From positions 17,955 to 81,954 of the forward strand of contig NZ_JAATVU010000028.1 in NCBI RefSeq assembly GCF_013184745.1: DNA of 64,000 nt, given 5' to 3'. Under the pieces are notes generated by a model. That model searched no databases and was not told the DNA's origin. It saw only the letters and a program-made list of their open reading frames with translations. Within the stretch, counting starts at the first letter, position 1, and each line of letters starts with the position of its first letter. Made by a program: the position numbers and the translations under genes. Shown here piece after piece: positions 9,558-20,695 of this stretch. Source of the DNA: Mangrovicoccus sp. HB161399. GTDB lineage: Bacteria; Pseudomonadota; Alphaproteobacteria; Rhodobacterales; Rhodobacteraceae.

Positions 9558-9580
9558 ATTTCACGTATATTGGAAATATG
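9555..9580 (-). promoter_or_regulatory. inverted repeat at the ars operon start, probable ArsR operator
   Basis: CATATTTC (9555-9562) and GAAATATG (9573-9580) are perfect 8-base arms around a 10-base AT-rich centre. The left arm contains the start codon of the arsR-arsC fusion. ArsR-family repressors bind such AT-rich dyads, so autoregulation is likely. This AT-rich patch stands out from its GC-rich surroundings. Confidence 0.7.
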
Positions 9581-9653
9581 AGGCGGCGAAAGTGAAACTT
9601 CCATGACACGGGATCGCGGCGCTGCCCTGCAGGGGCCCGGTCCGGGCAGACAT

Positions 9654-9681
9654 GCGGCGGGCCGCCGGGGCCGCCCGCCGC
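9654..9681 (-). terminator. GC hairpin between cupin gene and ars operon
   Basis: GCGGCGGGC (9654-9662) pairs with GCCCGCCGC (9673-9681) around a 10-base loop, just past the cupin stop codon. No T-tract follows, so termination is plausible but unproven. Confidence 0.4.
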
Positions 9682-9688
9682 GGGTGGA

Positions 9689-10144
9689 TCACGCCGGTTC
9701 GAGGATCGTCATGCCGGTTTCGCGCGCCTTGGCCAGCACCATCGGGATGTCCGGGATGCCGGGCTCCGGCAGCGCGGTCTGGCTGTCCGGCAGCGCGGTG
9801 CCGATGCCGGTGAAGAAGGCGTCGTGCATCTTGCCCGGCGCGTTCAGGATCAGCATCCGCGCCGGGGCATCGCCGACCGCCTTGAAGGCATGCACCGCCC
9901 CGTCCGGGATCACCACATGCTCGCCCGCGCGGGCCAGCCGTTCCACGCCGTCGATCATGAAGCCGACCTGGCCCTCGAGAATGTAGAAGGCCTCCGTCTC
10001 GCCGGCATGGTGGTTCGGCGGCGCCCCAGCCCCCACCGGGACCAGCGCCTCGACGAGGCAGTACTTGCCCTGCACATCTTCGGGAAAGGCATGGAAATTC
10101 ATGAGAATGTTCAGAACGTTATACTTTCTGGAACGGGTCGTCAT
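9689..10144 (-). CDS. cupin-domain protein
   Basis: This 151-residue protein is a single cupin beta-barrel. Cupin motif 1 appears as GAPPNHHAGETEAFYILEGQVGF, with His-His-Glu metal ligands, and motif 2 as HVVIPDGAVHAFKAVGD, with the last His. Such proteins are small metal-dependent dioxygenases, isomerases or sensors; the substrate cannot be read from the sequence. ATG at 10144 has GGAG eight bases upstream; an earlier in-frame ATG lacks this. It is transcribed divergently from a TetR-type regulator with a short palindrome between them, so that regulator probably controls it. Confidence 0.85.
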   Translation of the reverse strand: MTTRSRKYNVLNILMNFHAFPEDVQGKYCLVEALVPVGAGAPPNHHAGETEAFYILEGQVGFMIDGVERLARAGEHVVIPDGAVHAFKAVGDAPARMLILNAPGKMHDAFFTGIGTALPDSQTALPEPGIPDIPMVLAKARETGMTILEPA

Positions 10145-10202
10145 CTTTTGCTCCGGGAAAATTGCCATTTGACGATTCGGACGATACCATATTCCCATCG
10201 TA

Positions 10203-10214
10203 AGACAAGTGTCT
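10203..10214. promoter_or_regulatory. short palindrome in the cupin/TetR divergent region
   Basis: AGACA-AG-TGTCT is a 5-base inverted repeat 15 bases before the tetR start codon and 59 bases before the divergent cupin start. It is a candidate TetR operator. The arms are short, so the call rests mainly on position. Confidence 0.4.
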
Positions 10215-10229
10215 CATGAAAGGACAGGC

Positions 10230-10820
10230 ATGGTTCGCAACGCCCAGAAGGAACGGACGCGCAAGGCGATCCTAGACGGAGCCCGGACGCTGATGGCCGA
10301 GGGGCTGCCGGTGACAGTCGCGGCGGCGGCGGAACGGCACGGCATTTCGAAGGCGACAGCCTACCGCTATTTCTCGGATCCGGCGATGCTGGCGGCCGAG
10401 GCCGGGTTGGACCTGTCCGTGCTGCCCTACGAGGAGATCACGGCCGGGGCCGCGGATCTGCGTGGGCGGCTGCAGGCGGTGACACTGTATTTCTTCGACC
10501 TCGCCCTCGCCAACGAGCCTGCCTTCCGCCGCTTCCTCGGCATGGCGCTGACCTCTTCGGCGGCAGAAAGCGGCGGCGCGAAGATCCGGCGCGGCGGGCG
10601 GCGGATGGCGATGTACGAGCGCGCGCTGGCGGAGGGCGGGACCGGAATGGCCGAGGCCGAACGCGGAAAGCTGGCGCGGATGCTGACTGCGTCGACCGGC
10701 GCCGAGGCGATGGTCGCGCTGCTCGATGTTGCCGATGCCGGACCCGAAACCGCGCGGGAGACGGTGGCCGACGTCACCGACATCCTGCTCGACCGCTTTC
10801 TCGGCCCGAAGGAAGGCTAG
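10230..10820 (+). CDS. TetR family transcriptional regulator
   Basis: This 196-residue regulator has an N-terminal helix-turn-helix (residues ~10-55) ending VAAAAERHGISKATAYRYFSDP, the typical TetR recognition helix, followed by a helical ligand-binding domain. ATG at 10230 has AGGACA just upstream. An in-frame GTG at 10209 would put the start inside the candidate operator and is less likely. It is divergent from the cupin gene, the most likely target. The ligand is unknown. Confidence 0.88.
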   Translation: MVRNAQKERTRKAILDGARTLMAEGLPVTVAAAAERHGISKATAYRYFSDPAMLAAEAGLDLSVLPYEEITAGAADLRGRLQAVTLYFFDLALANEPAFRRFLGMALTSSAAESGGAKIRRGGRRMAMYERALAEGGTGMAEAERGKLARMLTASTGAEAMVALLDVADAGPETARETVADVTDILLDRFLGPKEG

Positions 10821-10847
10821 CGCGGCCCGCACGGGACCGCGCCGGGG

Positions 10848-14055
<3,208 letters not shown>

Positions 14056-14063
<8 letters not shown>

Positions 14064-15051
14064 CGGGGGTCACCACCACGTCGCCCGCCGCCAGCCCCGA
14101 GACGATCTCGGTCAGCGCCGCACCGTCCGCGCCGGTCACGCTGCCGCCCGGCAGCACGGCACGCTCGGCCGGGCCATCCGGCCCGTCGACCATGACGAAA
14201 TCGAGCCCGCCGCGATGGGCCAGCGCGGCCTCCGGCACGGCCAGGACATCGCGGGTGCCCACCGGCACGCGCACCGCAACCCGCGCGCCCGCGAAGCGCG
14301 GGGCCAGCCCCGGCACCTCGATATCGGCCTCGACGCGGCCGGCGGTGATCTGCGGATAGACCCGGGCGATCCGTCCCTCTGCCAGGGCGTTGCCCTCGCC
14401 AGTCATCAGCGTGTCGCCCTCGGCAAGCCCGTCCGCGTAATGCTCGGGCAGGCTGAGCCGCAGGAAGAAGCCGCCGGTGCCGACCGTCGCCACCGCCTCG
14501 CCCGCCATCACGACCTCGCCCGCCGCCACCGGCACCGTCAGCACCAGGCCATCCGCCGGGGCGAGCAGCCCGCCCTCGGCCTGCATCTGCGCCACCCGCG
14601 CCTTTTCCGCCTCCAGCGCGCGGATCTGCCCCTCGGCCACGTCGACCTGGGTACGCAGCGCATCCAGCCGCTGGGCCGTCGATACGCCGCGCTCCACCAG
14701 CGCCTCGCCGCGGGTCAGTTCGTTGCGGGCATTTTCCAGCTGCGACTGCGCCGCCGCCAGCTGCGCCTCGACCCCGGCCAGCTGGAAGTCGAGCTTTTCG
14801 TCGACGATCCGCCCGATGGCTGCCCCGGCCGCGACCCGGTCGCCCTCGACAACCGAAAGCGCCTCCACCGTGCCGCCGATGCGGGCGCGCGCGGGAATGG
14901 ACTGGCGCGGCTCGACAGTGGCATAGACCGATTTCCATTCAGCGATGGCGAAAGGCTCCAGCGCCAGCGTGCCAGCCCGTCCGGGCGGCGCGGCGGAGAT
15001 CAGGAGGAAGGCAAGCAGCGGCAGGGCGGGAAGGATGCGGCAGGCGGTCAT
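14056..15051 (-). CDS. RND efflux periplasmic adaptor subunit (membrane fusion protein)
   Basis: This 331-residue HlyD/AcrA-type adaptor starts with a signal peptide (TACRILPALPLLAFLLISAAPPGRA). It has a barrel-sandwich/lipoyl half-motif (ARIGGTVEALSVVEGDRVAAGAAIG), a coiled-coil hairpin of ~70 residues, the second lipoyl half (LLAPADGLVLTVPVAAGEVV), and then beta-barrel domains. It links the RND permease to an outer-membrane channel. ATG at 15051, with CGGAG upstream, gives a clean signal peptide; an upstream in-frame start would bury it. It is first in a two-gene operon with the permease. Confidence 0.93.
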
Positions 15052-15082
15052 GGTCTGGCTCCGGGACTCCGGCAGGCGTTTC

Positions 15083-15127
15083 TGGTCACCTTCCATTAAC
15101 ACAATGCATTTCCTGCATCGGTGACCA
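15083..15127. promoter_or_regulatory. long-spaced inverted repeat before the RND operon
   Basis: TGGTCACC (15083-15090) and GGTGACCA (15120-15127) are perfect 8-base arms 29 bases apart, and the AT-rich centre contains ATGCAT and TGCAT. The repeat lies 32-76 bases before the adaptor start. This fits two half-sites for a regulator, or a promoter flanked by a dyad. No dedicated regulator gene is adjacent. Confidence 0.5.
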
Positions 15128-15208
15128 AATCACCGTCGCGGCGCTATTTTCCGGCGCCAGATGCCGCAGTGCCGCGCAAGGCGGCAGTTCCGCGGGAAGG
15201 CGGGGTCT

Positions 15209-15802
15209 CTAGCGCTGCCCGGGATCGCGCAGGGCGCGGCGGCGCGCCTCCAACCCGCCGTGGAAATCCTCCTCGTCGCCGAAATCGGCAAAGCCCGGAT
15301 AGCGCAGATGCGGCTCGGCCACGCGGCGCGCATGCTTGATCGGACACCAATAGGCCTCGGTCCGCGACGCCACCTCGCGCACCCAGCCGATCAGCCCGTT
15401 GGCATAGCCGCAATAGACGCAGTTCAGCTTCTGCAGGCCGTTCAGGTAGGCGAGGCTCTGCCGGTCGAGGATGATGTAGTCGCGCCGCGGCACTTTCGGG
15501 ATGCCGTAGACCGGGAAGCAGGCTGCCTGGTAGAGGCTGACGAAGAGATCGAGCAGCACCAGCGGCAGGATCAGCGCATAGATGAAAGGCGCGGTCAGCA
15601 CGACGAACAGCCGGGTCCGCGCCAGGAAGCTCGCCAGCTTCTCGCGTGCCGCGCGGTGGCGCGCCAGCATGTCGGCCTCGAACACCACCCGGCGGCGCTC
15701 CAGCCGGTAGCGGAAGATCCGGCGCTTCTCCGCCAGCTCCTCCTCGAGCTCTTCCTCCAGCTCGCGGATGTGCCGGGCCAGCCGGTCGAGGGGTGAGGTC
15801 AT
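15209..15802 (-). CDS. membrane-associated hypothetical protein with Cys pairs
   Basis: This 197-residue protein begins with an acidic/basic coiled coil (residues ~5-60, IRELEEELEEELAEKRR). A hydrophobic hairpin follows (LFVVLTAPFIYALILPLVLLDLFVSLYQAACF). The C-terminal part has YCGYANG within LNCVYCGYANGLIGW and then WCPIKHARR, a Cys-x2-Cys plus a Cys-Pro that could hold a metal or iron-sulfur centre. GGAG precedes the ATG at 15802. I have seen similar proteins in alphaproteobacteria but know no function. It sits between the RND pump and the copper genes and is divergent from copZ. Confidence 0.75.
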   Translation of the reverse strand: MTSPLDRLARHIRELEEELEEELAEKRRIFRYRLERRRVVFEADMLARHRAAREKLASFLARTRLFVVLTAPFIYALILPLVLLDLFVSLYQAACFPVYGIPKVPRRDYIILDRQSLAYLNGLQKLNCVYCGYANGLIGWVREVASRTEAYWCPIKHARRVAEPHLRYPGFADFGDEEDFHGGLEARRRALRDPGQR

Positions 15803-15875
15803 CTTCGGCTCCGTTCCGGGACGGGGGCAGATCATCACGAAGCCGCGCCCGTGCCAAGCGGATTGCCATCGGGCC

Positions 15876-15906
15876 TTGACCTTCCAGCTGCTGGAGGCTC
15901 CACATC
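15876..15906 (+). promoter_or_regulatory. CueR-type MerR box in front of the copper chaperone gene
   Basis: The -35-like TTGACC (15876-15881) is followed by the dyad CCTTCCAGC/GCTGGAGG centred at 15889, one mismatch from perfect. A stretched 19-base spacer leads to a weak -10 (CACATC, 15901-15906). This layout is the hallmark of CueR-controlled promoters, where the activator untwists the over-long spacer. It lies 27 bases before copZ. Confidence 0.8.
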
Positions 15907-15932
15907 GCCAGGACAGACACAGGAGTGTAGCG

Positions 15933-16133
15933 ATGAAATTCAGCGTTCCCGACATGAGCTGCGGCCATTGCCGCGCCAGCATCGAGAAGGCGGTCAAGGG
16001 CGCCGATCCGGCGGCCAGCCTCGCCTTCGACCAGGACAGCCGCCAGGTGGAGATCGGCAGCGGGCTCGACGCGCCCGCGCTGACCGCCGTGCTCGCCGAA
16101 GCGGGCTATTCCGCGACGGTGCTGGCTGCCTGA
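15933..16133 (+). CDS. copZ: heavy-metal-associated domain protein, copper chaperone CopZ-like
   Basis: This 66-residue protein is a single ferredoxin-like HMA domain with the metal-binding loop MSCGHC (Cys10 and Cys13). Such chaperones carry Cu(I) to P-type ATPases or to CueR. AGGAG is 7 bases before the ATG, and a CueR-type promoter lies just upstream. cueR follows 96 bases later in the same direction. No CopA ATPase gene is in the window. Confidence 0.9.
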   Translation: MKFSVPDMSCGHCRASIEKAVKGADPAASLAFDQDSRQVEIGSGLDAPALTAVLAEAGYSATVLAA

Positions 16134-16229
16134 CCTTGCGGACCGTCCCGCGCCGGGGCGGCCCGCGGACACACCTAGCCCGCCCGCGCATGCCGTGCGG
16201 GTCCGGACATTCCGCCGGAGGAGACAGAG

Positions 16230-16628
16230 ATGAACATCGGCGCCGCGGCGCAGGCCTCCGGCCTGCCGGTGAAGACCATCCGCTATTACGAGGAGATCGG
16301 CCTCGTCACGCCGGCCCGGGCCGGAAACGGCTACCGCGATTTCGGCAACGGCGAGGTCGACCGGCTCCGCTTTCTCGCGCAGGCCCGGTCCCTGGGATTC
16401 TCGCTGGAGGAATGCCGCCGGCTGGTTGCGCTCTATTCCGATGACGGCCGCGCCAGCCGCGAGGTGCGCCAGGTTGCGCAGGGCCATCTCGACACGGTGC
16501 GCGTGCGCATCGCGGAGTTGCGCGCGCTCGAAGCCACGCTGGAAGGGCTGATCGAGCGCTGCCCCGGCGATGACAGCCCGCACTGCGCCATCCTCGACCA
16601 GCTCACCAGCCGGGAAACCGGCGGCTGA
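16230..16628 (+). CDS. cueR: Cu(I)-responsive MerR-family regulator CueR
   Basis: This 132-residue regulator has an N-terminal MerR winged helix (AAAQASGLPVKTIRYYEEIGL), a dimerisation helix, and the metal loop Cys111-PGDDSPH-Cys119, the spacing and wording of copper/silver sensors. Its likely target is the CueR-type box in front of copZ. A strong GGAGGAG site precedes the ATG. The tail after Cys119 (ILDQLTSRETGG) is short, as in CueR. Confidence 0.92.
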   Translation: MNIGAAAQASGLPVKTIRYYEEIGLVTPARAGNGYRDFGNGEVDRLRFLAQARSLGFSLEECRRLVALYSDDGRASREVRQVAQGHLDTVRVRIAELRALEATLEGLIERCPGDDSPHCAILDQLTSRETGG

Positions 16629-17854
16629 CGCCGCTGGAGGTCCGCAACCATTTCGGCCACCTCCCCTGCGCGGCTGGAACGGCCAGTCCCGCCCGGAGGC
16701 TTTCCCGGGCATGCAGCGCCCCTCCGGCCACCCGGCCGCGCGCCAATCCCCGAAATGTGGGGAAAACCCGCCCAGCTCCCCACTGCGCCCTTTTCGGCCA
16801 GTCCTCCCGGACGCCATCCGCCCGGTGGCACGGCAATCTGCAGGCAACGCCAATCCAGCTCCGCCGCCTTCCGCATCGGGGGCAATCAGGACACTCCCCG
16901 CGAGATCACTGCCGGAGGGGGCCGCCCGCAGAAGGCGCTCCACGCGGCGATGGCCGCCAGATGCCTCCGCGCCGCCGGGGGTGTTGACCAACCGGTTTCC
17001 ATAGGCAGCCATGCGCCCACGTGCCCATCTGCGCCCCGCACGCCGCAGGACCGCCGCTCGCCCGCAACGGAAGGCTGCCGTCTCCGGCATTCCCGAGAGC
17101 GCCTTGTTCCGGTCCATAGAGGGCTTGCGCCATGGTACCGAACAGGCATTTGTCCGGCATCGGGAGACCCGAAACGGGGCCTGGCCACTCTCCGGTTCAA
17201 GGCGATTCCGCAACGGAGAACTCATTCATGGCGCCTGCGCCGATCGGATCCGAGGATGGCGGCAACGCAGCACCGGACCAGCCGAATGCGATCGGCCCGC
17301 GGCACTTTTCGCGCTTGGCGCCGTCCCGGGCGGGCGCAACCATCACCGCGCTGGCCGTAGGATCTTCGTGGCCTCAGAAGCTGGCGGGTGGGCGCGGTTC
17401 GTGGACACTTTCCCGCGGTGCGGCCACTGCCTTCTCGCTGCCCCCGGCCACGCCGCAATGGCGCCCCGATCCCGATGCCAGGCGCCGCGCCCGAAAGCGG
17501 CGTGCAGGGCGGTCACCCTTTGCCTTCCGCAGACCGGCTCAGTCCTGACGCACGTCCGGCGGCAACAGCGATTCATGATGGCCTGACGCAAGGTGCCAGC
17601 GCAAACTCGCCGCTGCCGGCAGGGCCCGTCCTTCCCGCGGCCATGACGGAACACAGCTTGGTTGCCGTCCCGGTCCCGCCGCGGCCCGGCCACGCGGCTC
17701 GGCAACGGCGGCACTCTCGACATCCCCGACCGCATGCGCCACGCTCGGACGCGGCAGCATCGGCCGTGCCGGGCCGCCTGCCCGGCCTGATCCCGGTCAA
17801 ACCGGCCGTGCCGCCCGGCCGCTATGCTGCTGCGGAACACCAGCGGAGACCGCC
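16629..17854. other. 1.2-kb tract without recognisable genes
   Basis: Open frames cross this tract on both strands because stop codons are rare at this GC content. Their translations are Arg/Ala/Pro-rich, with no motif, signal peptide or family pattern I recognise, and no good ribosome-binding sites. It may be decayed DNA, like the insertion-sequence remnant at 20.7-22 kb, or a long untranslated or regulatory region ahead of the gene at 17855. Confidence 0.5.
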
Positions 17855-18487
17855 ATGACCCGACTTGCCCTCCTTCTCGCCCTCCTGCCTGCCACCGCCC
17901 TCGCGCAGGAACCTTCCGGCCATGACGGCGCCATGGCGCATGACATGCAGCACCATGCCGAAGGCATGCCCCATCACGGCGGCGCAGTAGGCAGCATGCA
18001 TGCGATGATGCAGGGCATGACGGACGGCGGCACGGGCCCGCTGCCCGGCATGCCCGCCGAGAGCGGCCAGTCGGGCTTCGCCGCCATCGCCGAGATCGTG
18101 GCCATGCTGCGCGCCGATCCGGACACCGACTGGAGCAAGGTCGATATCGGCGCGCTTCGCCAGCACCTGCGGGACATGGACCAGCTGATGACCGAACTCG
18201 AGGCCGAGGAGGAACCGCTGCCCGACGGGCTGCGCGTGACCGTGGAGCCGGGCACGCCCGGGGCCGCGGCCGCCTGGCGGATGCTGCCCGCCCATGCGCC
18301 GATGCTGGCGGCCGAGACCGGCTGGACCAGCGAGATCGCGGAGCAGGGCGGCAGCCTCGTCTGGACCGTGACCTCGCCCGGAGACGCCGCCCAGATCCGT
18401 GGGCTCGGCGTCTACGGGCTGATGGCGGCCGGATCGCACCACCAGCTGCACCATCTCGCCATCGCCCGCGGCGCGGCGCGGCACTGA
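17855..18487 (+). CDS. exported His/Met-rich protein, possible metal binder
   Basis: This 210-residue protein has a clear signal peptide (TRLALLLALLPATALAQ). A His/Met-rich stretch follows (residues ~22-56, with HDGAMAHDMQHHAEGMPHHGG and MHAMMQGM), of the sort seen in periplasmic copper-binding proteins. The rest is a soluble alpha/beta segment ending in HHQLHHLAIARG. Its place downstream of cueR/copZ suggests copper handling, but this is inference from composition and neighbourhood. The DUF1697 gene starts 11 bases later. Confidence 0.75.
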   Translation: MTRLALLLALLPATALAQEPSGHDGAMAHDMQHHAEGMPHHGGAVGSMHAMMQGMTDGGTGPLPGMPAESGQSGFAAIAEIVAMLRADPDTDWSKVDIGALRQHLRDMDQLMTELEAEEEPLPDGLRVTVEPGTPGAAAAWRMLPAHAPMLAAETGWTSEIAEQGGSLVWTVTSPGDAAQIRGLGVYGLMAAGSHHQLHHLAIARGAARH

Positions 18488-18498
18488 ACGCGGCCCGG

Positions 18499-19014
18499 AT
18501 GCGCACCCTCGTGGCCCTTCTGCGCGCCGTCAATGTCGGCGGAACCGGCAAGCTGCCGATGGCCGAGCTGCGCGCGCTCTGCACCGCGGCTGGCTTCGCC
18601 GGGGCGCGCACCCATATCCAGTCGGGCAACCTGCTCTTCGAAACCGGGCGTCCCGCGGCCGAGGCCAAGGCGGAGCTGGAGGCCCGGCTCTCCGCGCGGA
18701 TGGGCAAGCCCGCCACGGTGCTGCTGCGCGAAGCGGCGGAGATGCAGCAGATCCTGGCGGCCAATCCCTTCCCGCGGGCCAACCCGGCCAAGGTCGCCGT
18801 GCTCTTCCTCGACGGCCCCGCCCCGGCCGATCCGGCCGCTTCGGCAACCGGACGGGCCGGGGAGGACATCGCGGCCGGAACGCGCGAGATCTACATCTTC
18901 TATTCCGGCGGCATGGGCCGCTCGCGGCTGAAGCTGCCGGAGATGGCAGAGGGCACCGCGCGCAACCTGCGGACCGTCGCCCGGCTTGCCGCCATGGCGG
19001 ACGGCGGCGCCTGA
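18499..19014 (+). CDS. DUF1697 domain protein
   Basis: This 171-residue protein matches DUF1697 throughout. It opens LVALLRAVNVGGTGKLPMAELRAL, continues with THIQSGNLLF, and ends with IYIFYSGGMGRSRLKLPEM and ARNLRTVARLAAM. These cytoplasmic proteins are widespread and uncharacterised. There is little ribosome-binding sequence before the ATG, consistent with translational coupling to the gene 11 bases upstream. Confidence 0.88.
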   Translation: MRTLVALLRAVNVGGTGKLPMAELRALCTAAGFAGARTHIQSGNLLFETGRPAAEAKAELEARLSARMGKPATVLLREAAEMQQILAANPFPRANPAKVAVLFLDGPAPADPAASATGRAGEDIAAGTREIYIFYSGGMGRSRLKLPEMAEGTARNLRTVARLAAMADGGA

Positions 19015-19110
19015 CCCTCGGAGAACGGCTTCGCCGCTTGATCCTCCCGCACCGGGCGGACTATCAGGCGGGACCATCCGCCCACCAGCAGCAGGACACC
19101 GCCCACCGCC

Positions 19111-20049
19111 ATGACCCCGAGCCATCTTGTCACGCATTCCGGCGGCTTCCATGCCGATGAGGTCCTCTCCACCGTCATCCTGACCCGGCTGTTTCCGGAG
19201 GCGGAGATCGTCCGCAGCCGCGACCCGGCCTGGATCGCCCCGGCCGAGGACCGCATCATCTACGATGTCGGCGGAGCCTACGACGCCGCGGCGCAGATCT
19301 TCGACCATCACCAGCGCGAGGCGCCGCATCGCGAGCACGGCAAGCCCTACAGCTCCTTCGGGCTGATCTGGAAGCATTACGGCCTCGCCTATCTGGAGGC
19401 CTCGGGCATTCCCGAGGCCGACCGGGCCGCGGCCCATGCCTCCTTCGACAACAGCTTCGTTCTGCCGGTCGACCTGGTCGACAACGGCGTGGTGAACCAG
19501 TCGGAGGCCGGCGTGCTGTCCTCGATGACGCTGCCCGGGCTGATCGAGAGCCTGAAGCCGGTCTTCGACGACAGGACGCCCGGCGCCGAGGCAAGGGCCT
19601 TCGAGACCGCGGTCAGCGTCGCGCGCAGCTTCGTCGAGGCGCGGGTGGCCCGGATCGCCGCCAAGCGCCGCGCCGAGGTCCTGGCGGAACAGGCAATCCG
19701 CGCGGCGGGCGACGGCCATGTGCTGGAGCTGCCGGTGGGCATGCCCTTCCGCCACGCGATCGACAAGGCCGGGGCGGACCACCTGCTCTTCGTGGTGGCG
19801 CCGCGCGACAGGGACTGGACGCTGGGAGGCATCCGCGTGCACGAGGACAGCTACGAGCAGCGCGCCGACCTGCCGGCCGCCTGGGCGGGGCTGAGCGGCG
19901 CAGAGCTGGAGGCCGCCAGCGGCGTGCCGGGGGCGGTCTTCTGCCACAATGCCCGGTTCATCGCGGCGGCGAAGACCCGCGAAGCGATCCTTGCCATGGC
20001 CGATCTCGCCGTGAAGGAAGCCCTGCAGAACCGCACGGCCGGCAGCTGA
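19111..20049 (+). CDS. MYG1 family (UPF0160) DHH-like protein
   Basis: This 312-residue protein matches the MYG1 family, DHH-superfamily phosphoesterases whose eukaryotic member is an RNA exonuclease. The start VTHSGGFHADEVLS carries the His-x-Asp metal site. IYDVGGAYDAAAQIFDHHQRE carries the DHH motif, and YSSFGLIWKHYG is the family's central signature. The LPVDLVDNGVV segment and the C-terminal GAVFCHNARFIAAAKT are also typical. The bacterial role is unknown. Confidence 0.92.
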   Translation: MTPSHLVTHSGGFHADEVLSTVILTRLFPEAEIVRSRDPAWIAPAEDRIIYDVGGAYDAAAQIFDHHQREAPHREHGKPYSSFGLIWKHYGLAYLEASGIPEADRAAAHASFDNSFVLPVDLVDNGVVNQSEAGVLSSMTLPGLIESLKPVFDDRTPGAEARAFETAVSVARSFVEARVARIAAKRRAEVLAEQAIRAAGDGHVLELPVGMPFRHAIDKAGADHLLFVVAPRDRDWTLGGIRVHEDSYEQRADLPAAWAGLSGAELEAASGVPGAVFCHNARFIAAAKTREAILAMADLAVKEALQNRTAGS

Positions 20050-20695
20050 CCGGGGCGCCAACCGCGCCCGGGGTCGCCCGGCCCGGTCGCAGCCTGGGCC
20101 GGGGGCGCCTTGCGGTGCCGTCGCTCCGGCGGCACGGGGCATGGCCGTCTGCGCGCAGACCAACGGATCGAACGATGCCATGGCGAAGCGCTGCCAGTGC
20201 CGGGGCCGAATGCAGGCGGCACCAAGGCGCTGCTCCAAGGTGCCGATAGGCGCTTCCATCCCGGAGCAGCGATCACGCCGCCCGCCCGGCGCCGGCCCGA
20301 CCGGACAAGTCTGCGCGACGGCTTGGCCGGAAACGCAGCGCACCGTAGGGATCGGGCCGGGTGCCAGGGAACTTGTCTTGGCTGCTCGAAATTCCGGGGC
20401 AGAAGCCGAGACCTCAGGAACGGCGTCGCCTCGGCGCCGCAGCCCGGAGTCCCTGCTGCGGACAGCAGTGGGGCACGCCCAGGAAGCAACTTGGATTGCA
20501 GAGCGGCGTTGCAGCGCGAATGCACGGGGATTCATTTCGTGAATCCAGCATGCTAGCCGGGCAGCATGATCGGACCTGCAAGACGACCAACTGGCACAGC
20601 TGCAATCAGGATCTGACAGCGCAGCTCGCTGACCGTCTGGTTCGCTCCCGAGATGCTGTGGAGAGCAAGGCCTGCCGCGATCGGGTGGTCCGGGT
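20050..20695. other. intergenic tract downstream of MYG1 and flank of the IS3 remnant
   Basis: No credible gene is seen. On the minus strand, around 20560-20690, the translation LNPDHPIAAGLALHSISG resembles the short trailer often found past IS3-family orfB genes. The element probably ended somewhere in this interval. Its terminal repeats could not be identified by eye. Confidence 0.45.

Noticed and set aside
10209..10229. GTG at 10209 as the start of the TetR gene
   Set aside because: It lies inside the candidate operator and lacks a good ribosome-binding site, unlike the ATG at 10230.
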